Source: Portunus trituberculatus (taxonomy: Eukaryota; Arthropoda; Malacostraca; Decapoda; Portunidae). Taken from it: a stretch of 64,000 bases of DNA. Position 1 is the first letter of the stretch. Each line of letters starts with the position of its first letter. Position numbers and translations under genes: made by a program. The notes beneath the pieces are model-generated. The model saw only the letters and a list, made by a program, of their open reading frames with translations, had not been told where the DNA came from and ran no database searches. The DNA is taken from assembly GCF_017591435.1 (NCBI RefSeq), contig NC_059300.1:15768841-15832840 (forward strand), in the 5' to 3' direction. This document shows, piece after piece, positions 1-13,203 of the stretch.

Positions 1-182
1 TGGTGTATTCAAAAGCTTGTCGGCTTGCGTGATACAGCGGAGCTTTCAAACTTGGAAAAAATTACCTGGATAAAACTTTGTTATAGTGAGTTATGTGTTC
101 ATTAAACGAGCAGATGGTAGTAAAATGAAACCTTCGTTGTGGCGAAATTTCGTTGAGTGAACCTTCGTTAAACGGGGTTTGC

Positions 183-185
<3 letters not shown>
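1..185 (-). mobile_element. Tigger-A (pogo-like) element, terminal fragment
   Basis: The sequence ends in the inverted terminus of a repeat family seen at least eight times in this window (other copies begin at 2160, 3714, 6212, 35293, 41794, 51523 and 52714). The terminus reads AACGGGGTTTGCCTG followed by TA, the expected pogo/Tigger target. Only the end distal to the transposase start is present; the rest lies outside the window. Strand follows the coding strand of the transposase fragment in complete copies. Confidence 0.85.

Positions 186-250
<65 letters not shown>
186..250. repeat. (TA)n microsatellite
   Basis: Pure TA dinucleotide run directly abutting the Tigger-A end. It translates as alternating Tyr/Ile on both strands, so ORFs across it are artefacts. 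Confidence 0.95.
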
Positions 251-256
<6 letters not shown>

Positions 257-744
257 GGTTCTGGCCTAGCAGTGAAAAGTGGTTCAGTTGTTTGTTTACA
301 TTTGTGTGACTGCGACATTCCAAGGCAGAACTTGCAAGGAACAACTGGCCAAGATGAGCTGTTCTGTTGTTTATGAGTGGACAAAGCTGTTTGAAGAGTT
401 TCTCATAGAGAGCAATAAAGGCCAAAAATAGCAATAAAAAAATAGCAATGACTTGGTGAGGGTAAAGGGGGCCGTGTTTGTTTACAGTTGATAAACGTGA
501 CAAAGGTGGTAGCGAGCTTGTGGGTGATGACCACCGGCACACGAAAGTTGGCAGAAAGTTGACGGAAAAGTACTAGTGTGACGCTGCTTTTACTGTTGTG
601 TGTACATCCCAACCACCCCCTTGTACTGCTTATGTCCCATTTTTTGTTCCAGATTTTACATTTAATGTGCTTTCTGTCATTGTTTTTTTACCCATTTGGG
701 TTAAGTATAAGCCTTTTCTCAATTTATAAGGGGTTGGAAGAGGA
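251..744. other. Unassigned stretch
   Basis: No convincing coding sequence or family match. It includes a T-rich patch near 640-690. It is probably interior of a decayed DNA transposon whose end lies at 745-820. Confidence 0.4.
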
Positions 745-820
745 AATTCCGCACATCCGGATATTTCGAGTATCTGCCAGGGCCTTGGCTGCTATAATCC
801 GGATACACAGGCGATTACTG
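745..820. mobile_element. pogo-like element end (different family)
   Basis: The segment has repeated CCGGATA motifs and ends GCGATTACTG followed by TA at 821-822, the form of a pogo/Tigger terminus. A related CCGGATAAATGAGG pattern occurs at 34940-34978. No transposase is recognisable. The call rests on terminus form only. Confidence 0.45.
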
Positions 821-942
821 TACTTGTAATATATGGTTTCTTTTTCTTTTCCTGTTTTGCACATCATTTCATATATCTTAGTTTGCATTTTCATGACCTG
901 AAAGTGCAAAAGTTCCTACTTTTACATCTAATTCAAATGCCC

Positions 943-984
<42 letters not shown>

Positions 985-1238
985 ATGCGCGGTTTGTTAT
1001 TGGAGCTTGTGGGGTGTTTCGTAGCGGCGGGTTTTACCATGGGTTTGGGGAGAATTTTTTGATGTGCAATAACTTTGCTCTCAGAGGTCATACCATGATG
1101 AAAACTACATTGTTGTACTCAGAATAACACAGAGAAATATGCTTTTATAAGGAAGAAAATCTTTTAGCATTTTTGACAGGTGGATTTTTTCCCCGCTGTA
1201 ACAGACGGAAAGTAAATCAGCTCTCCGTACTTTAAAGG
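821..1238. mobile_element. piggyBac-like non-autonomous element, right half
   Basis: It matches 40846-41235 over about 400 bp, including a (GA)n tract (946-981 here) and a motif beginning GCAATAACTTTGCTCTCAG. A decayed inverted version of that motif lies inside the piggyBac at about 13260-13370. The right edge reads GTACTTTAAAGG then TTAA at 1239-1242, the piggyBac target. The left edge is a TA where a pogo-like end abuts. The 40846 copy is interrupted at the same TA by Tigger-B. Confidence 0.6.
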
Positions 1239-1242
1239 TTAA

Positions 1243-1803
1243 ATGGTTCGATTAACCAACACAATTGCACCTGCTGGGGACTTGACAATCCACATGTTAT
1301 GGTTTATCATCATGTTGATTCACCAGGAATTACAGTGTGGTACAGCTTATTGTCAAGTGGATTAATTGGACCATTCTTTTTTTATGCTACTGTGACTGGT
1401 CCTGTTTACTTGAACTTGCTACAACAGTCTGTCATGCCAAGCATTAGTGAACACTTTGAAGAAGAGGATTTCTATTTTCAGCACGATGGGGCACCCAATA
1501 CTACCATCGCGATGTTAGATCCTTGATGAGATCTTACCAAACAGATGAATTGGATGGATGGGTTTTGTTGAATACCGTCCACATTCACCAGACCTCACAC
1601 CACTAGACTTCTTTTTATTGGGATACCTAAAAGACAAAGTCTAGGCAATGAAACCTTGAACAATTGCTGAATTGAGAGCAACCATTGAATGTGAATGCAC
1701 CCAAATACCAAGGGAATTGTTTTATGATGTTTGCTATTCCATCGCTTTGCGTTGTCTGCGATGTCTGGACCAGAACGGACATCAGTTTGAGAAGAGGCAG
1801 TGA
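1243..1803 (+). pseudogene. IS630/Tc1-mariner-type DDE transposase remnant
   Basis: The longest open stretch (1299-1526) carries GLIGPFFFYATVTGPVYL and FQHDGAPNT, the region around the second catalytic Asp in IS630/Tc1-mariner transposases. After a stop the remnant continues in other frames with HSPDLTPLDFFLLGYLKD, the region of the third acidic residue, then a residue pattern expected near the C-terminus. The N-terminal DNA-binding domain and first Asp region are missing. Stops and frameshifts make it dead. The exact family cannot be assigned by eye. Confidence 0.75.
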
Positions 1804-1890
1804 CAAAACAATAGAATCATGTTTGCAAATTCTTTTACATGTTTAAAATTAAATAAATAATAATAAACGCCTAGCTTACAATTATTTAAA

Positions 1891-1975
<85 letters not shown>

Positions 1976-2077
1976 GGCAACCCCCAGTGACAAAACAATA
2001 GAATCATGTTTGCAAATTCTTTTACATGTTTAAAATTAAATAAACAATAATAAACGCCTAGCTTACAATTATTTAAA

Positions 2078-2160
<83 letters not shown>
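1798..2160. repeat. Tandem duplication of a ~187-bp unit containing (TA)n
   Basis: The unit starts at CAGTGACAAAACAATAGAATC, runs through an A/T-rich segment into a (TA)n tract, and ends in AGGCAACCCC. It occurs at 1798-1985 and again at about 1986-2165. The TA runs are 1896-1975 and 2083-2160. The first copy ends with about ten bases of a Tigger-A terminus, so the duplication happened after Tigger-A had inserted to the right. Confidence 0.8.

Positions 2161-3629
<1,469 letters not shown>

Positions 3630-3711
<82 letters not shown>
3630..3711. repeat. (TA)n microsatellite
   Basis: TA run ending ACATA immediately before the Tigger-A start at 3714. Confidence 0.95.
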
Positions 3712-3713
<2 letters not shown>

Positions 3714-4085
3714 CAGGCAACCCCCGTTTAACGAAGGGGTTACGATCCTAAAAAACACTTCGTTAAGCGAACCGATTATAACAAGTTTAACCCCTGATTT
3801 GAACTTCCATTGAGAGTAAACAAAGCGAGAGTGCATCATAGTACAGTAAAAGGTTTAATGAAAGTAAAATTATGAAGTTAAACATTTAGGTAGTTTAATT
3901 TAAGTCATTATAATGTACACTAATGTATGTATGTACGTAACTTTATAATGTTGATGATCTTAACTTTATAAAGGGAGGGAGAATGAAACGGGAAATACAC
4001 TAACCGGCAACCTGTGGAATGTAAACAAAGTGCGCATCATGGTACCGCATACAAAACTTATGTACCACATTTCCACAAGGCTTTC

Positions 4086-4091
<6 letters not shown>
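3714..4091 (-). mobile_element. Tigger-A, truncated copy (left 378 bp)
   Basis: It starts at CAGGCAACCCCCGTTTAAC preceded by TA and follows the family consensus to CTTTCCATTTTA, where (TA)n replaces the rest. Other copies continue with TCCATTGTAGAGTC at this point, so the right part is lost. Confidence 0.85.

Positions 4092-4162
<71 letters not shown>
4092..4162. repeat. (TA)n microsatellite
   Basis: TA run joining the truncated Tigger-A to the left inverted repeat of the Penelope-like element. Confidence 0.95.
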
Positions 4163-4167
<5 letters not shown>

Positions 4168-4219
4168 AGAATACGTAAAAGCATCCACGATGGAGGACCA
4201 AAGTTTATTTCTCAACAAC

Positions 4220-4247
4220 GTTTCACCGAGTCTTTCGGCATCATCAG
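4220..4247 (-). ncRNA. Hammerhead ribozyme-like core, left repeat of Penelope element
   Basis: The minus strand reads CTGATGA, a CCGA/TCGG stem with an AAGAC loop, then GAAAC. It is the inverted counterpart of 7772-7799 and has the same core bases. Helices I and III are unverified. Confidence 0.55.
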
Positions 4248-4305
4248 GTTTAGCCATAAAGATAAAATAAAGTTAAATGACAAATATATGTGTCTAAAAA
4301 AAATT

Positions 4306-4694
4306 AGGTGTGCTATATGGTCTACCTAAAATCCATAAAGTAAACAACCTTATCCGACCAATTCTAAGTACTATTGGCACATTCAATTATAATCTAGCTA
4401 AATACTTTGTACGTATACTTGAACCCTTAACCCCTTCAATACGGTGACACCTATGTAGGCTTCATGAAGCCCCAGTAGCAAATACGGTGACGCCTACGTA
4501 GGCGTCATATTTCTTTTCTGAGCTTTCTTTAGTTCAGTTGTCCCGTATAGTGTGTTGGATACCAACTACACATGCCGTATGCTGTCCTTGAAATTCTAGT
4601 GCTCCTCCCACCATCCTTGTCTCCACCAATCACTAAAGATAAGCTACATGCGTCCCGCCTTGTGTCTAAAATTACCCAATGGCATAGACTGTTC

Positions 4695-4771
<77 letters not shown>

Positions 4772-4870
4772 CCCACCCCATCTCCCTTTCCTCCCTTCTC
4801 ATCTCCCTTCCCTCCATCCCCCTCTCCCTCTCGAAAGATAAGTTACATGCGTCCCGCCTTGTAACATTCG

Positions 4871-4950
<80 letters not shown>

Positions 4951-6209
4951 TTTTGTCTAAAATATTAGCAAATGTCACTCTCTCTCTCTCTCTCTCTCTC
5001 TTTTTCTCCGAAGAGAGAAGCGTCCACTTTCCTCTTCGAAGGCGATATAGTGACTAAAAAATAGCAGCATAATACACAAAGACGACAAGTATGACAAGCT
5101 TGCATGAGTTTCCCGCACTCGGGCGCGCGGCACTACCACCCGTATATCATACAGTTGGGCTTTTTTAACATCCGGCGCAAAGGGGTTAACCACCAATGAA
5201 TACATACTTAAAAACTGAATGGAATTTATTAAAGATATTAAGCAAATTCACTTAAATAATAAAGTTATGGCAAGTTTTGATGTACACTCCCTTTTTACAA
5301 AATATTCCATTTAACGAAAATATTGAAATCATTAGTAATGAACTATTTAAGAATTCATCTACATTAATGAACTACACTCTGAAACAATTTACAGACCATT
5401 TAGAATTAAACATAAAAGAGTCCCCATTTTTTTTTTGACGATAAAGTTTATGTCCAAACTGATGACGTAGCCATGGCTTCTTGCCTGGGACCCTCATTAG
5501 CAAATACCTTCACGCTACCATGAGAAAAAATGGTTATCTGAATGTCCTGAAACCTTCAAACCAGCTTTCTATAAATGATATGTTGATGACTGCTTCCTTC
5601 TGTTTCACAATATATACCATGTCACTCCCTTCTTAAATTACCAAAATTCACAGCATGAAAATATCACTTTCACTTGCCAATTAGAAAAGGATGCCTCTAT
5701 CTCAATCCTAGATGTTAAAGTTTCCCATGGTAACGATAAAGTTATGACATCAGTACGTATACCGTAAACCTACTTTTACTGGACTGGTAATGAATTTCAA
5801 CTCCTTTATTCCCAGATGATTTGAAATTAATGCGATTAAGACTTGTTTATAGATGTTACCATTTTTTCTCAAATTGGACTGCTTTCCATGATGAAATAAA
5901 TTTCCTGACGAATTTCTTTCAAAATAATAGTTACCCACTAAATTTAATAGAAAATTGTATATCTAATTTCCTGAATAATATATTTGTTACCAAACCAGAT
6001 AATGATGATAACCCACGTAAGAATTACTATATTAAACTACTGTATTATGGACACCAAAGCTATGTACTAGTGCGAAGGAAACTGAATCAGTTACGCAAAA
6101 TTCACTACCCTAATATTTCTTTTCGGTTTATTTTTACCAACCCCTATACCATTAAATCTTTTTTTTCCTTATAAAGACAAAATTCCCACTAACCTAATAC
6201 CCAATGTAG
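4306..6209 (+). pseudogene. Penelope-like reverse transcriptase, interrupted
   Basis: The reading starts with YGLPKIHK and NLIRPILSTIGTFNYNLAKY, a signature of Penelope-type RTs (4306-4430). After the MITE (4431-5185) it resumes with ASFDVHSLFTNIPF, then MASCLGPSLAN, and then the catalytic YVDDC(F/L)LLF near 5577-5605. The linker follows (FVTKPDNDDNP at 5985-6022) up to the Tigger-A at 6212. Several single-base frameshifts and stops occur, for example near 5430, 5520 and 5815. In this family the protein primes reverse transcription at chromosomal nicks. This copy is non-functional. Confidence 0.85.
4431..5185. mobile_element. piggyBac-like MITE with internal microsatellites, copy 1
   Basis: It is bounded by TTAA on both sides (4427-4430 and 5186-5189). 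The ends begin CCCCTTCAATACGG on the left and CCCCTTTGCGCCGG on the right (reverse complement). The interior holds (CT)n 4699-4769, (CA)n 4874-4947 and (CT)n 4977-5000. Near the left end CCTACGTAGG forms a short palindrome. The uninterrupted Penelope reading across the TTAA proves target-site duplication. No transposase is encoded. A larger copy in opposite orientation lies at 53173-54494. Confidence 0.85.
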
Positions 6210-6211
6210 TA

Positions 6212-7274
6212 CAGGCAAATCCCGCTTAACCAAGAGGTTATGTTCCTAAATAACACTTTGTTAAGCGAAACTTCGTTAAGCGAATCGATTATAACAAGTT
6301 TAACCCCTGATTTGAACTTCATTGAGAGTAAGCAAAGTGAGAGTGCATCATAGTACTGTAAAAGGTTTAATGAAAGTAAAAATTATGAAGTTAAACATTT
6401 AGGTAGTTTAATTTAAGTCATTATAATGTACACTAATGTATGTATGTACGCAACTTTATAATGTTGATGATCTTAACTTTATGAAGGGAGGGAGAGTGAA
6501 ACGGGAAAGACACTAACTGGCAACCTGTGGAATGTAAATAAAGTGCGCATCATGGTACCGCATACAAAACTTATGTACCACATTTTCACAAGGCTTTCCA
6601 TTTTATCCATTGTAGAGTCACTAGTTCAGGTGGTTCTTTTAACTTTCAAGGAAGATGCGGTCTCACCAGCCTTCTTAATAGAGTCTGCTGACTTGAAAAT
6701 AGTAGACAGTAGATGGAGTCAAGATGGTGGCAAGCAATGTTATTAGTTTTCTGGCCTTTCTCTTGTCTGTGAATAATACCCAGCTTCACTTCAAGGGTAA
6801 GACACTTCCTGGTCTTCTAAGAAACGTTAGGCCACATTGCAGGGCGTTTTGGTGGTAAGTTGAACTAGGGAAGATGAGCTGCTGGTGACGGTGTTATGTT
6901 TTTACTGGGGAGTGAGTGGTGTGCGTGATCTTGATCTTGATCTTGATGCTACAGGTGACGCAGAATTTCTTCTGAGTCAGGCCTTTGTATTGGCAGCGCC
7001 TGTGTTGTCCACGAGATGCTTGATCTTGATCTTTATTCTACAGGTGTCTCAGGATTTCTCCTGAGGCATGCCTTAGTACCAGCAGCTCCTGGTGTATTCA
7101 AAAGCCTGTCAGCTTGCATGATACGGTGGGGCTTTCAAATTTGGAAAAAATTACCTGGATAAAACTTCGTTAAAGCGAGTTTGGTGTTCGTTAAAAGAGC
7201 AGATGGTAGTAAAACGAAACCTTCGTTGTAGCGAAATTTCGTTGTGTGAACCTTCGTTTAACGGGGGTTGCCTG
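6212..7274 (-). mobile_element. Tigger-A, long subfamily, inside the Penelope element
   Basis: Full-length about 1.06-kb copy with termini CAGGCAAATCCCGC and GGGGGTTGCCTG, and TA on each side (6210-6211 and 7275-7276). Removing the element plus one TA restores the Penelope reading NLIPNVVYQCTCS. The minus strand holds the decayed N-terminal helix-turn-helix start near 6750-6865. The long subfamily carries an extra segment with GATCTT repeats and two related sub-repeats (about 6930-7090), absent from the copy at 2160. Confidence 0.9.
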
Positions 7275-7276
7275 TA

Positions 7277-7681
7277 TATCAATGTACTTGTTCAGTATGT
7301 AAGCACCGATACATAGGCGAAACGTCCAGAAACCTCACTCTGCGTATCGCTGAACACAAGGGTATATCTCCCCGTACTGGATTCAAGATAACTACCCCCA
7401 ACTTCTTACCTATTCACTCACATTGTCTAGATTTACGGCATAAATTAACAGATGACAACCTTCAAATATTAATGAAAGCTTATTACTCAAGCTACATGAA
7501 AATTCTCAAATCTTTACTTATTCATAAACTGAAACCTGAACTAAATAACCAAACTACTCCCCACTCTTTAACTATTCTCATTTGTGGTTTCATAAAAGTT
7601 CTTGTCGAGACCTCCCTTTTCCCTTTCCTCTCACTCATCTCACAGCTCCACTACATAAAGGTAATGACCCACCGTAGATAG
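7277..7681 (+). pseudogene. Penelope-like GIY-YIG endonuclease domain
   Basis: The domain has the zinc-finger-like YQCTCSVCKHRYIGET followed by SRNLTLRIAEHKG, typical of the Cys-rich GIY-YIG endonuclease at the C-terminus of Penelope-like polyproteins. It runs open to 7681. Its N-terminal side is cut off from the RT by Tigger-A, so it cannot be made as part of the polyprotein. The known family role is nicking target DNA. Confidence 0.8.
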
Positions 7682-7771
7682 AAAAAAGTATATTTAAATT
7701 TTTTACTCTATGTTCATTTTTTTTTTACACATATTTGTCATTTAACTTAATTTTATCTTTTATAGCTAAAC

Positions 7772-7799
7772 CTGATGATGCCGAAAGACTCGGTGAAAC
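7772..7799 (+). ncRNA. Hammerhead ribozyme-like core, right repeat of Penelope element
   Basis: CTGATGA at 7772-7778 is followed by CCGA-AAGAC-TCGG (stem II with loop) and GAAAC at 7795-7799. This is the clearest core in the window because it lies just downstream of the Penelope coding region, where such motifs are known. Possible short helix III bases (AC...GT) follow, but helix I pairing is not obvious by eye. Confidence 0.6.
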
Positions 7800-7879
7800 G
7801 TTGTTGAGAAATAAACTTTGGTCCTCTGTTGTAGATGCTTTTATGTATCTTTACCCTGTAATACCTCAAGACTACTGCT

Positions 7880-8225
<346 letters not shown>

Positions 8226-8329
8226 TATGTGATAGCCAACCCTGCTATCACACAGCAACAAAACAAAACATAAGCACAAAAGAAAATAGAAACAGGAACA
8301 TACAAAAAAATATTACATAACATAATCTC

Positions 8330-8780
8330 GGTGCCACCACGATTTTCTCCTGTTTTTCCTGGGCATGGTGATGTTACCGGCGCGCTCTACTGTAGCTTCC
8401 TCGGCGTTATCCTCGCAGCTCTGGTGGCTCTCAGCGTTGCTGTCATCATCATCCTGGCCATGTCCGGGTACTGCAGATTGTGGCACATCCATCGCAGCTG
8501 TTTCCTCGCTCGCCTGGTAAGGAACACCGCCCTACTGCTCGCTCCTCTCACACTGAGCATCACCTCCGAGGATCAAAGAAACTTCCTGGCCACACCTTTA
8601 ACTTCCCTTCTTGGAAGTCCAAACTTGCTCCCACACGTGTGAGGAAGTCAGTCCCCAGCAGGCAAGGGTCTTCTAAAGGCAGAGACGAAGACTGGCAAGC
8701 TTTCCATGTTTCCCACGCCGATGTTCACCATAACGGGGCCCCACATAGTGGCACTGACTTGTGACGCTACACAGCTGTTG
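8330..8780 (-). pseudogene. LTR-retrotransposon aspartic protease remnant
   Basis: The minus strand gives PVMVNIGVGNMESLPVFVSAF, then after a one-base shift LLGTDFLTRVGASLDFQ near 8590-8660. The LLGTDFL and GASLDF segments resemble the C-terminal part of Gypsy-type retropepsins. Downstream the reading is acidic (GQDDDDSNAESHQSCEDNAEE). The active-site DTG/DSG and the RT are absent. Family placement is tentative. Confidence 0.45.
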
Positions 8781-9020
8781 TGTAGCTCTGGCACGCTGCG
8801 CACACCCAAAGTTCTCTCTCATGACTGTCTTCTCGGATTTTGTCTGTCTTCCTCCCCATAATCCTCTCCTCCATTCCATCATGCCATCAATGTCTAGTCT
8901 CAAGTAATTAACCTTTTCTTTTTTATTAATTTTATTATCATTTTGATAGCATTTAGGTAAGTAAAACAATTTAGACTTTCTATAATTATTTTGTTCATGT
9001 CAATGAATTATGGTCGTGAA

Positions 9021-9064
<44 letters not shown>

Positions 9065-9086
9065 TATATACATACATATACATATA
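8781..9086. repeat. Unassigned AT-rich stretch ending in (TA)n
   Basis: No gene seen. A TA/CATA microsatellite occupies 9022-9086, and the Tigger-F element begins at 9087. Confidence 0.6.
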
Positions 9087-9221
9087 CAGTAAGGTCCCGA
9101 GTTACGTCAGAGTTACGTTCCTGAAACATGACATAAGTCGATTTTGTACGTAACTCGAGTTTTTGTACTTTCAAAGCATATTATCGAGTTTTCAACCAAT
9201 CATTTTTTATGGTTATTCAGG

Positions 9222-9652
9222 TAAGTAAAAGGTTATATTGTTATATTGGTATATTATTTACAACTATGTAGGAATATATTGATTAGGGCCGCGAACGTGA
9301 AGGACTGCAGGTTGCAGAGAGGGGTGGACGCCTGAGGCTGCCAGGAGGGTGGGCAGGTTGAATGTTGTGAGTCTTGTGACGCCCAGAGCGGACAGCAGGG
9401 AGCTTTGTGGAGTGCGGTGGGAGTAGAAGCATTGTATAAGTAAAAGGTTATATTGTTATATTATTTACAAGTATGTAGGAGTATGAAACACAAGATTGTT
9501 TTTGTTGTTGATTAGGGCCGTGAACGCGAAGGACTGCATGTTGCCAGAGGGGTGGACACCTGAGGCCGCCAGGAGGGTAGGCAGGTAGAATTTTGTGACG
9601 CCCGGGGCGGACAGCTGGGAGCGTAGTGCAGTGCGGTGGGAGTAGAAGCGTG
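9222..9652. repeat. ~212-bp tandem duplication within Tigger-F
   Basis: The two units share TAAGTAAAAGGTTATATTG, a GATTAGGGCCG block and GTGCGGTGGGAGTAGAAGC. They differ at many positions, so the duplication is old. The derivative at 45498 has one unit only. Confidence 0.75.
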
Positions 9653-9969
9653 GGCAGCGGAGCAGGAAATGCAATAGGGATCAGCAGACAGGCGCAGACG
9701 GTGCAAGTGAGCTGCGAGTGTCGTGTGGCCCAGGCGAAGGCTCCGGAGTTGTTATTGTTGTGATGGTGGGTGCGCAACCCTCAAGGTCGTCTACCTCCCC
9801 GTTGTCATGGTAACAGGCTTCCCATTTTCGTTTTCTCTCCCTCACACACAGCTGCTGCCTCACTCGCTCACTCATTCTGCCAAAAAATATTGTAACCTAA
9901 CATTAACATACACAAGCAACTTGTAGTTTTTTTTATTATCATATGAGAATGTTTGACTTCACATAAAAT

Positions 9970-11819
9970 TTATTTCTGTTTCATCATCTGACTTAAGAAA
10001 GCTGAAAGCCAAGTTAATGGAACATACCTGTTTCTGAGGTGATGTTGAAGTAAGAAGTTCTTCATCAGGGAGTCTGGGGATGAACATCGGCTTGAGGTTG
10101 ATGCTCTGGATGGAGTTGACAGTCGGGATGGAGTTGAAGATGTGGATGGAGTTGAGGCTGGAGATGAGGTTGAGGAATGAGAAGCTTGCTTGAAGAAATG
10201 AAGAATTGATGACTGTTTAGCAGCATATCTCTTCTCATCATAGATTTCTCTGTAGCAAGTCACTGCATCTTCCATTGCCCTGTGAACTCTGGCAAAGCAT
10301 TCTGCATTTGGGTCTTGCTCTTCAAAGAACACCATTGCTTTTTCCAGGGCTTGAAAAGCGCTTGCCATGTTTTTATTGTAAACTGCCGTAACACTACGTC
10401 GTCATTTTCATCAGCCTCTGTTTGTTTCCCCAGCTCCATCAGATCTTCGGCGTTTAATTCTGAGTCGTGAGAATCGAGGACCTCATTTATGTCACTCTCC
10501 TCTATGTCCAGACTTAACTCATTCCCAAGCTTTACACAGTTGCTCTTGGTCTCCTCTACACTATCACTATCAAAGCCTTTAAAGTTATTCACTAGGCTAG
10601 GACACACGCTTTTCCACACACCATTCATGTTTGACTGTGTAACCTCAGCCCAACTTTCTCCAATGTTTTTCACGGCACTGTAAATGTTAAAACCTTTCCA
10701 GAACTCTTTCAGGCTTTTATCACCTTTTTCTGTTGCACGGATGGCCTGTTTGAAGGTTCTTCTCAGGTAATAGGCCTTGAAGGATCTGATCACCCCTTGA
10801 TCCATTGGCTGAATCAATGACGTTGTGTTTGGTGGCATAAATACAACTTTAACATTTGGGTTGAGTTCACGAGGCTTGCAGAATGACCAGGAGCATTGTC
10901 AAGAATCAGCAGTGCTTTAAACGGCAGATTCTTCTGTGCACAGTAGCGCTCAACGTCAGGAACAAAACAACTGGAGAACCACTCAATGAACATTGCCCCT
11001 GTCACTCAAGCCTTGGCGTTACTTTTCCAATAAACTGGGAGACTAGCTTTAAGAATACCCTTCATAGCTCTAGGATTTTCTGAGTGGTAAATTAGCAGCA
11101 GTTTCAGTTTAAAATCGCCAGCACAGTTACCCCCTAAGAGCAGTGTGAGTCGTTCCTTAGAGGCTTTGTGTCCTGGCATGCTTTTCTCCTCCTTTGCAAT
11201 GTATGTCCTGCTGGGCATGCGCTTCCAGTTCAGTCCCGTCTCATCCACATTGAATATTAGCTGTGGAATGTAGCCCTCTTCTTTGATAATTTTTTCTAAG
11301 GTTTCAATGAACACTTTTGCTGCTCCGTCATCAGCACTGGCAGCTTCTCCACATATTTTTCTGTTTGTTAGATTTCCTCTAACTTTGAAACGTGTAAACC
11401 AGCCCTTGGAAGCCACAAACGTTTCAATTGTTTCTCCATCCTGGTTACTTTCTTTTTTCAAGGCCTCATAGAGTGTGCGGCTTTCTCACAAATTATTTGC
11501 TCACTCAGCAGCATGCTCTTCTGATTATTGTCCTCAATCCACAGCAAAAGCAGTCTTTCCATCTCTGTCAACACACCTGTTCTTTGCTTCGTTATCACTG
11601 TAGAGTTCATGGAGTAGCCTTCACATTAGCCAAAATACGGTCCTTGTCCTTGAGAATGGTAGCAACAGTCGTCCGACTCATCCCTAACGCATGGCCGATC
11701 GCTGATGCTTTTTCTCCCTTCTCATGTCTTTTAATTATGTCCACTTTTTCTTGTAGGGTAATGGTTTTCCTGTTCTTAGCATTACTGCTATCACTCAGGA
11801 GTTTTCTTTTTGGTGTCAT
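9970..11819 (-). pseudogene. Tigger/pogo-type DDE transposase, nearly complete, frameshifted
   Basis: From a start at 11819 (MTPKRKLL) the protein has a CENP-B-type N-terminal helix-turn-helix (LQEKVDIIKRHEKGEKASAI, then GMSRTTVATILKDKDRI). A second DNA-binding segment follows (SKGWFTRFKVRGNL). The DDE catalytic domain shows IFNVDETGLNWKRMP (first Asp), LLILDNAPGHS (second) and PPNTTSLIQPMDQGVI (third). The C-terminus has an acidic segment and a Ser/Thr/Pro-rich tail. Frame changes near 11500, 11005, 10860 and 10340 break it into five pieces. It catalyses cut-and-paste transposition at TA sites and probably mobilised the deletion derivatives. Confidence 0.88.
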
Positions 11820-12096
11820 TGAGGAAGATACTAAGATAGTCAGCAAACGCAGATGTAGGAACACTCTTGCCAGGGGCGACGGTGTGGTGGAACTGAGGTA
11901 CGTAGAGTTATTGTATTCAAGCATGAGGTGTGGCGGATAACCACTAGTGATGCCTGGCGGCCCAAAATAACAATAAACCCGACGCGCTTTACGATTTATA
12001 AATTTTCAATTTTTAAATCTTAAATTGCCTTATAGTGGACTGACGTAAGTGCGAGTTTGACGTAACTCGAGACCGACGTAACCCGGGACCTTACTG

Positions 12097-12190
<94 letters not shown>
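12097..12190. repeat. (TA)n microsatellite
   Basis: TA run bordering the right end of Tigger-F. Confidence 0.95.
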
Positions 12191-12192
<2 letters not shown>

Positions 12193-13203
12193 CAAACAAA
12201 AGGGTGGATGACGACTGTTATCATGCAAAGTTACGTGACAGGATACCTCTCCAAATTCCTAAAAGAATATGCTGCCCAAAACAACATTGCTAACAGATTT
12301 CTCTTGCTGTGTGACAACGCCCCAGCCACCCAGAGAGCATGAATGACTGGGCAGATAATATTGAGGTCATGTTTATGCCCCCAAACACAACTGCCCTCAT
12401 CCAGCCGATGGACCAAGGAGTCATCGCTACTTTCAAGGCCTATTACCAGCGGCGCACCATGAAACAGCTGTTGGCCTGCATTGACACCCCTGACAAGCCG
12501 ACCATGAAACAATTTTGGAAGGATTATAACATTAAAAGGGATCGACAACATCGACGAGTCATGGAAGGAGGTGTCCAAGTCGGCAATGAATGGATGTTGG
12601 CGTAATTTGTGGCCTGAGTGCGTGGAACGTAAACAGGAAGTCCCTGTCGATGTTACAGCAGTAAGGAAAGACATCGTTCATATCTCCCATAAGGCAGGCT
12701 TCAATGAGGTGGACGAGAATGACGACAAGAACTGCTGGACAGTCATTCTGAGCTCTCTCCAACGACGACCTCATGGAGTTGGAGAAACAAAATACTTTGG
12801 AGGAAATGGAGGAGGACAAGGAGCCTGAAAGAACCCTCTCCGTCAAGATTTTCGAGGAGATTTTTAATCATATTAACCAGGCCATACATCTTCTCCAGGA
12901 GAATGACCCCAACCCAAACCGAAGTAATGGCGTGACTAATGCTATAGAAAATGACATGAAAGTGTATAAAGAACTATTTGAGGCAAAGAAAAGGATGGCA
13001 AAACAGACAGTCATCTCATCTTTCTTCAAACCACTCACCGCCCAAGCAACCCCATCCACATCCCAAGCAACCCCATCTACCGATCAAGCAACTCCATCCA
13101 CCTCCCAAGCTACCCCATCCACCTCAAAAGCAATCCCATCTACTTCCATAGGAGTCATCTCGTCGTACTTCAAAGTTCGTCCTGCTACCTTTATCCCTTA
13201 ACT
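12191..13203 (+). pseudogene. Second Tigger-type transposase, C-terminal half
   Basis: The plus strand reads MQSYVTGYLSKFLKEYAAQN, FLLLCDNAPATQRA (second catalytic Asp) and then, after a shift, NTTALIQPMDQGVIATFKAY (third Asp). The tail runs open at 12773-13201 and has a serine/threonine-rich array of about six QATPST-type repeats, roughly 21 bp each, at 13047-13140. The reading ends PATFIP and takes its stop codon from the adjacent piggyBac terminus. N-terminal domains are missing. It differs from the Tigger-F protein, so it is another family. Confidence 0.8.

Larger units (their letters stand above)
9087..12096 (-). mobile_element. Tigger-F: 3.0-kb pogo-superfamily transposon
   Basis: Both ends are present: CAGTAAGGTCCCGAGTTACG on the left, and on the right CGGGACCTTACTG, its inverted partner. 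TA lies on each side (9085-9086, 12097-12098), inside (TA)n. Subterminal GAGTTACGT motifs repeat. A transposase is encoded on the minus strand (9970-11819). 9222-9432 and 9436-9652 form a tandem duplication in the non-coding 3' part. A 946-bp internal-deletion derivative lies at 45498-46443. Confidence 0.92.

Noticed and set aside
13040..13150. CRISPR-like array of ~21-bp repeats
   Set aside because: The units are contiguous, without spacers, and encode a QATPST protein repeat in a transposase tail.
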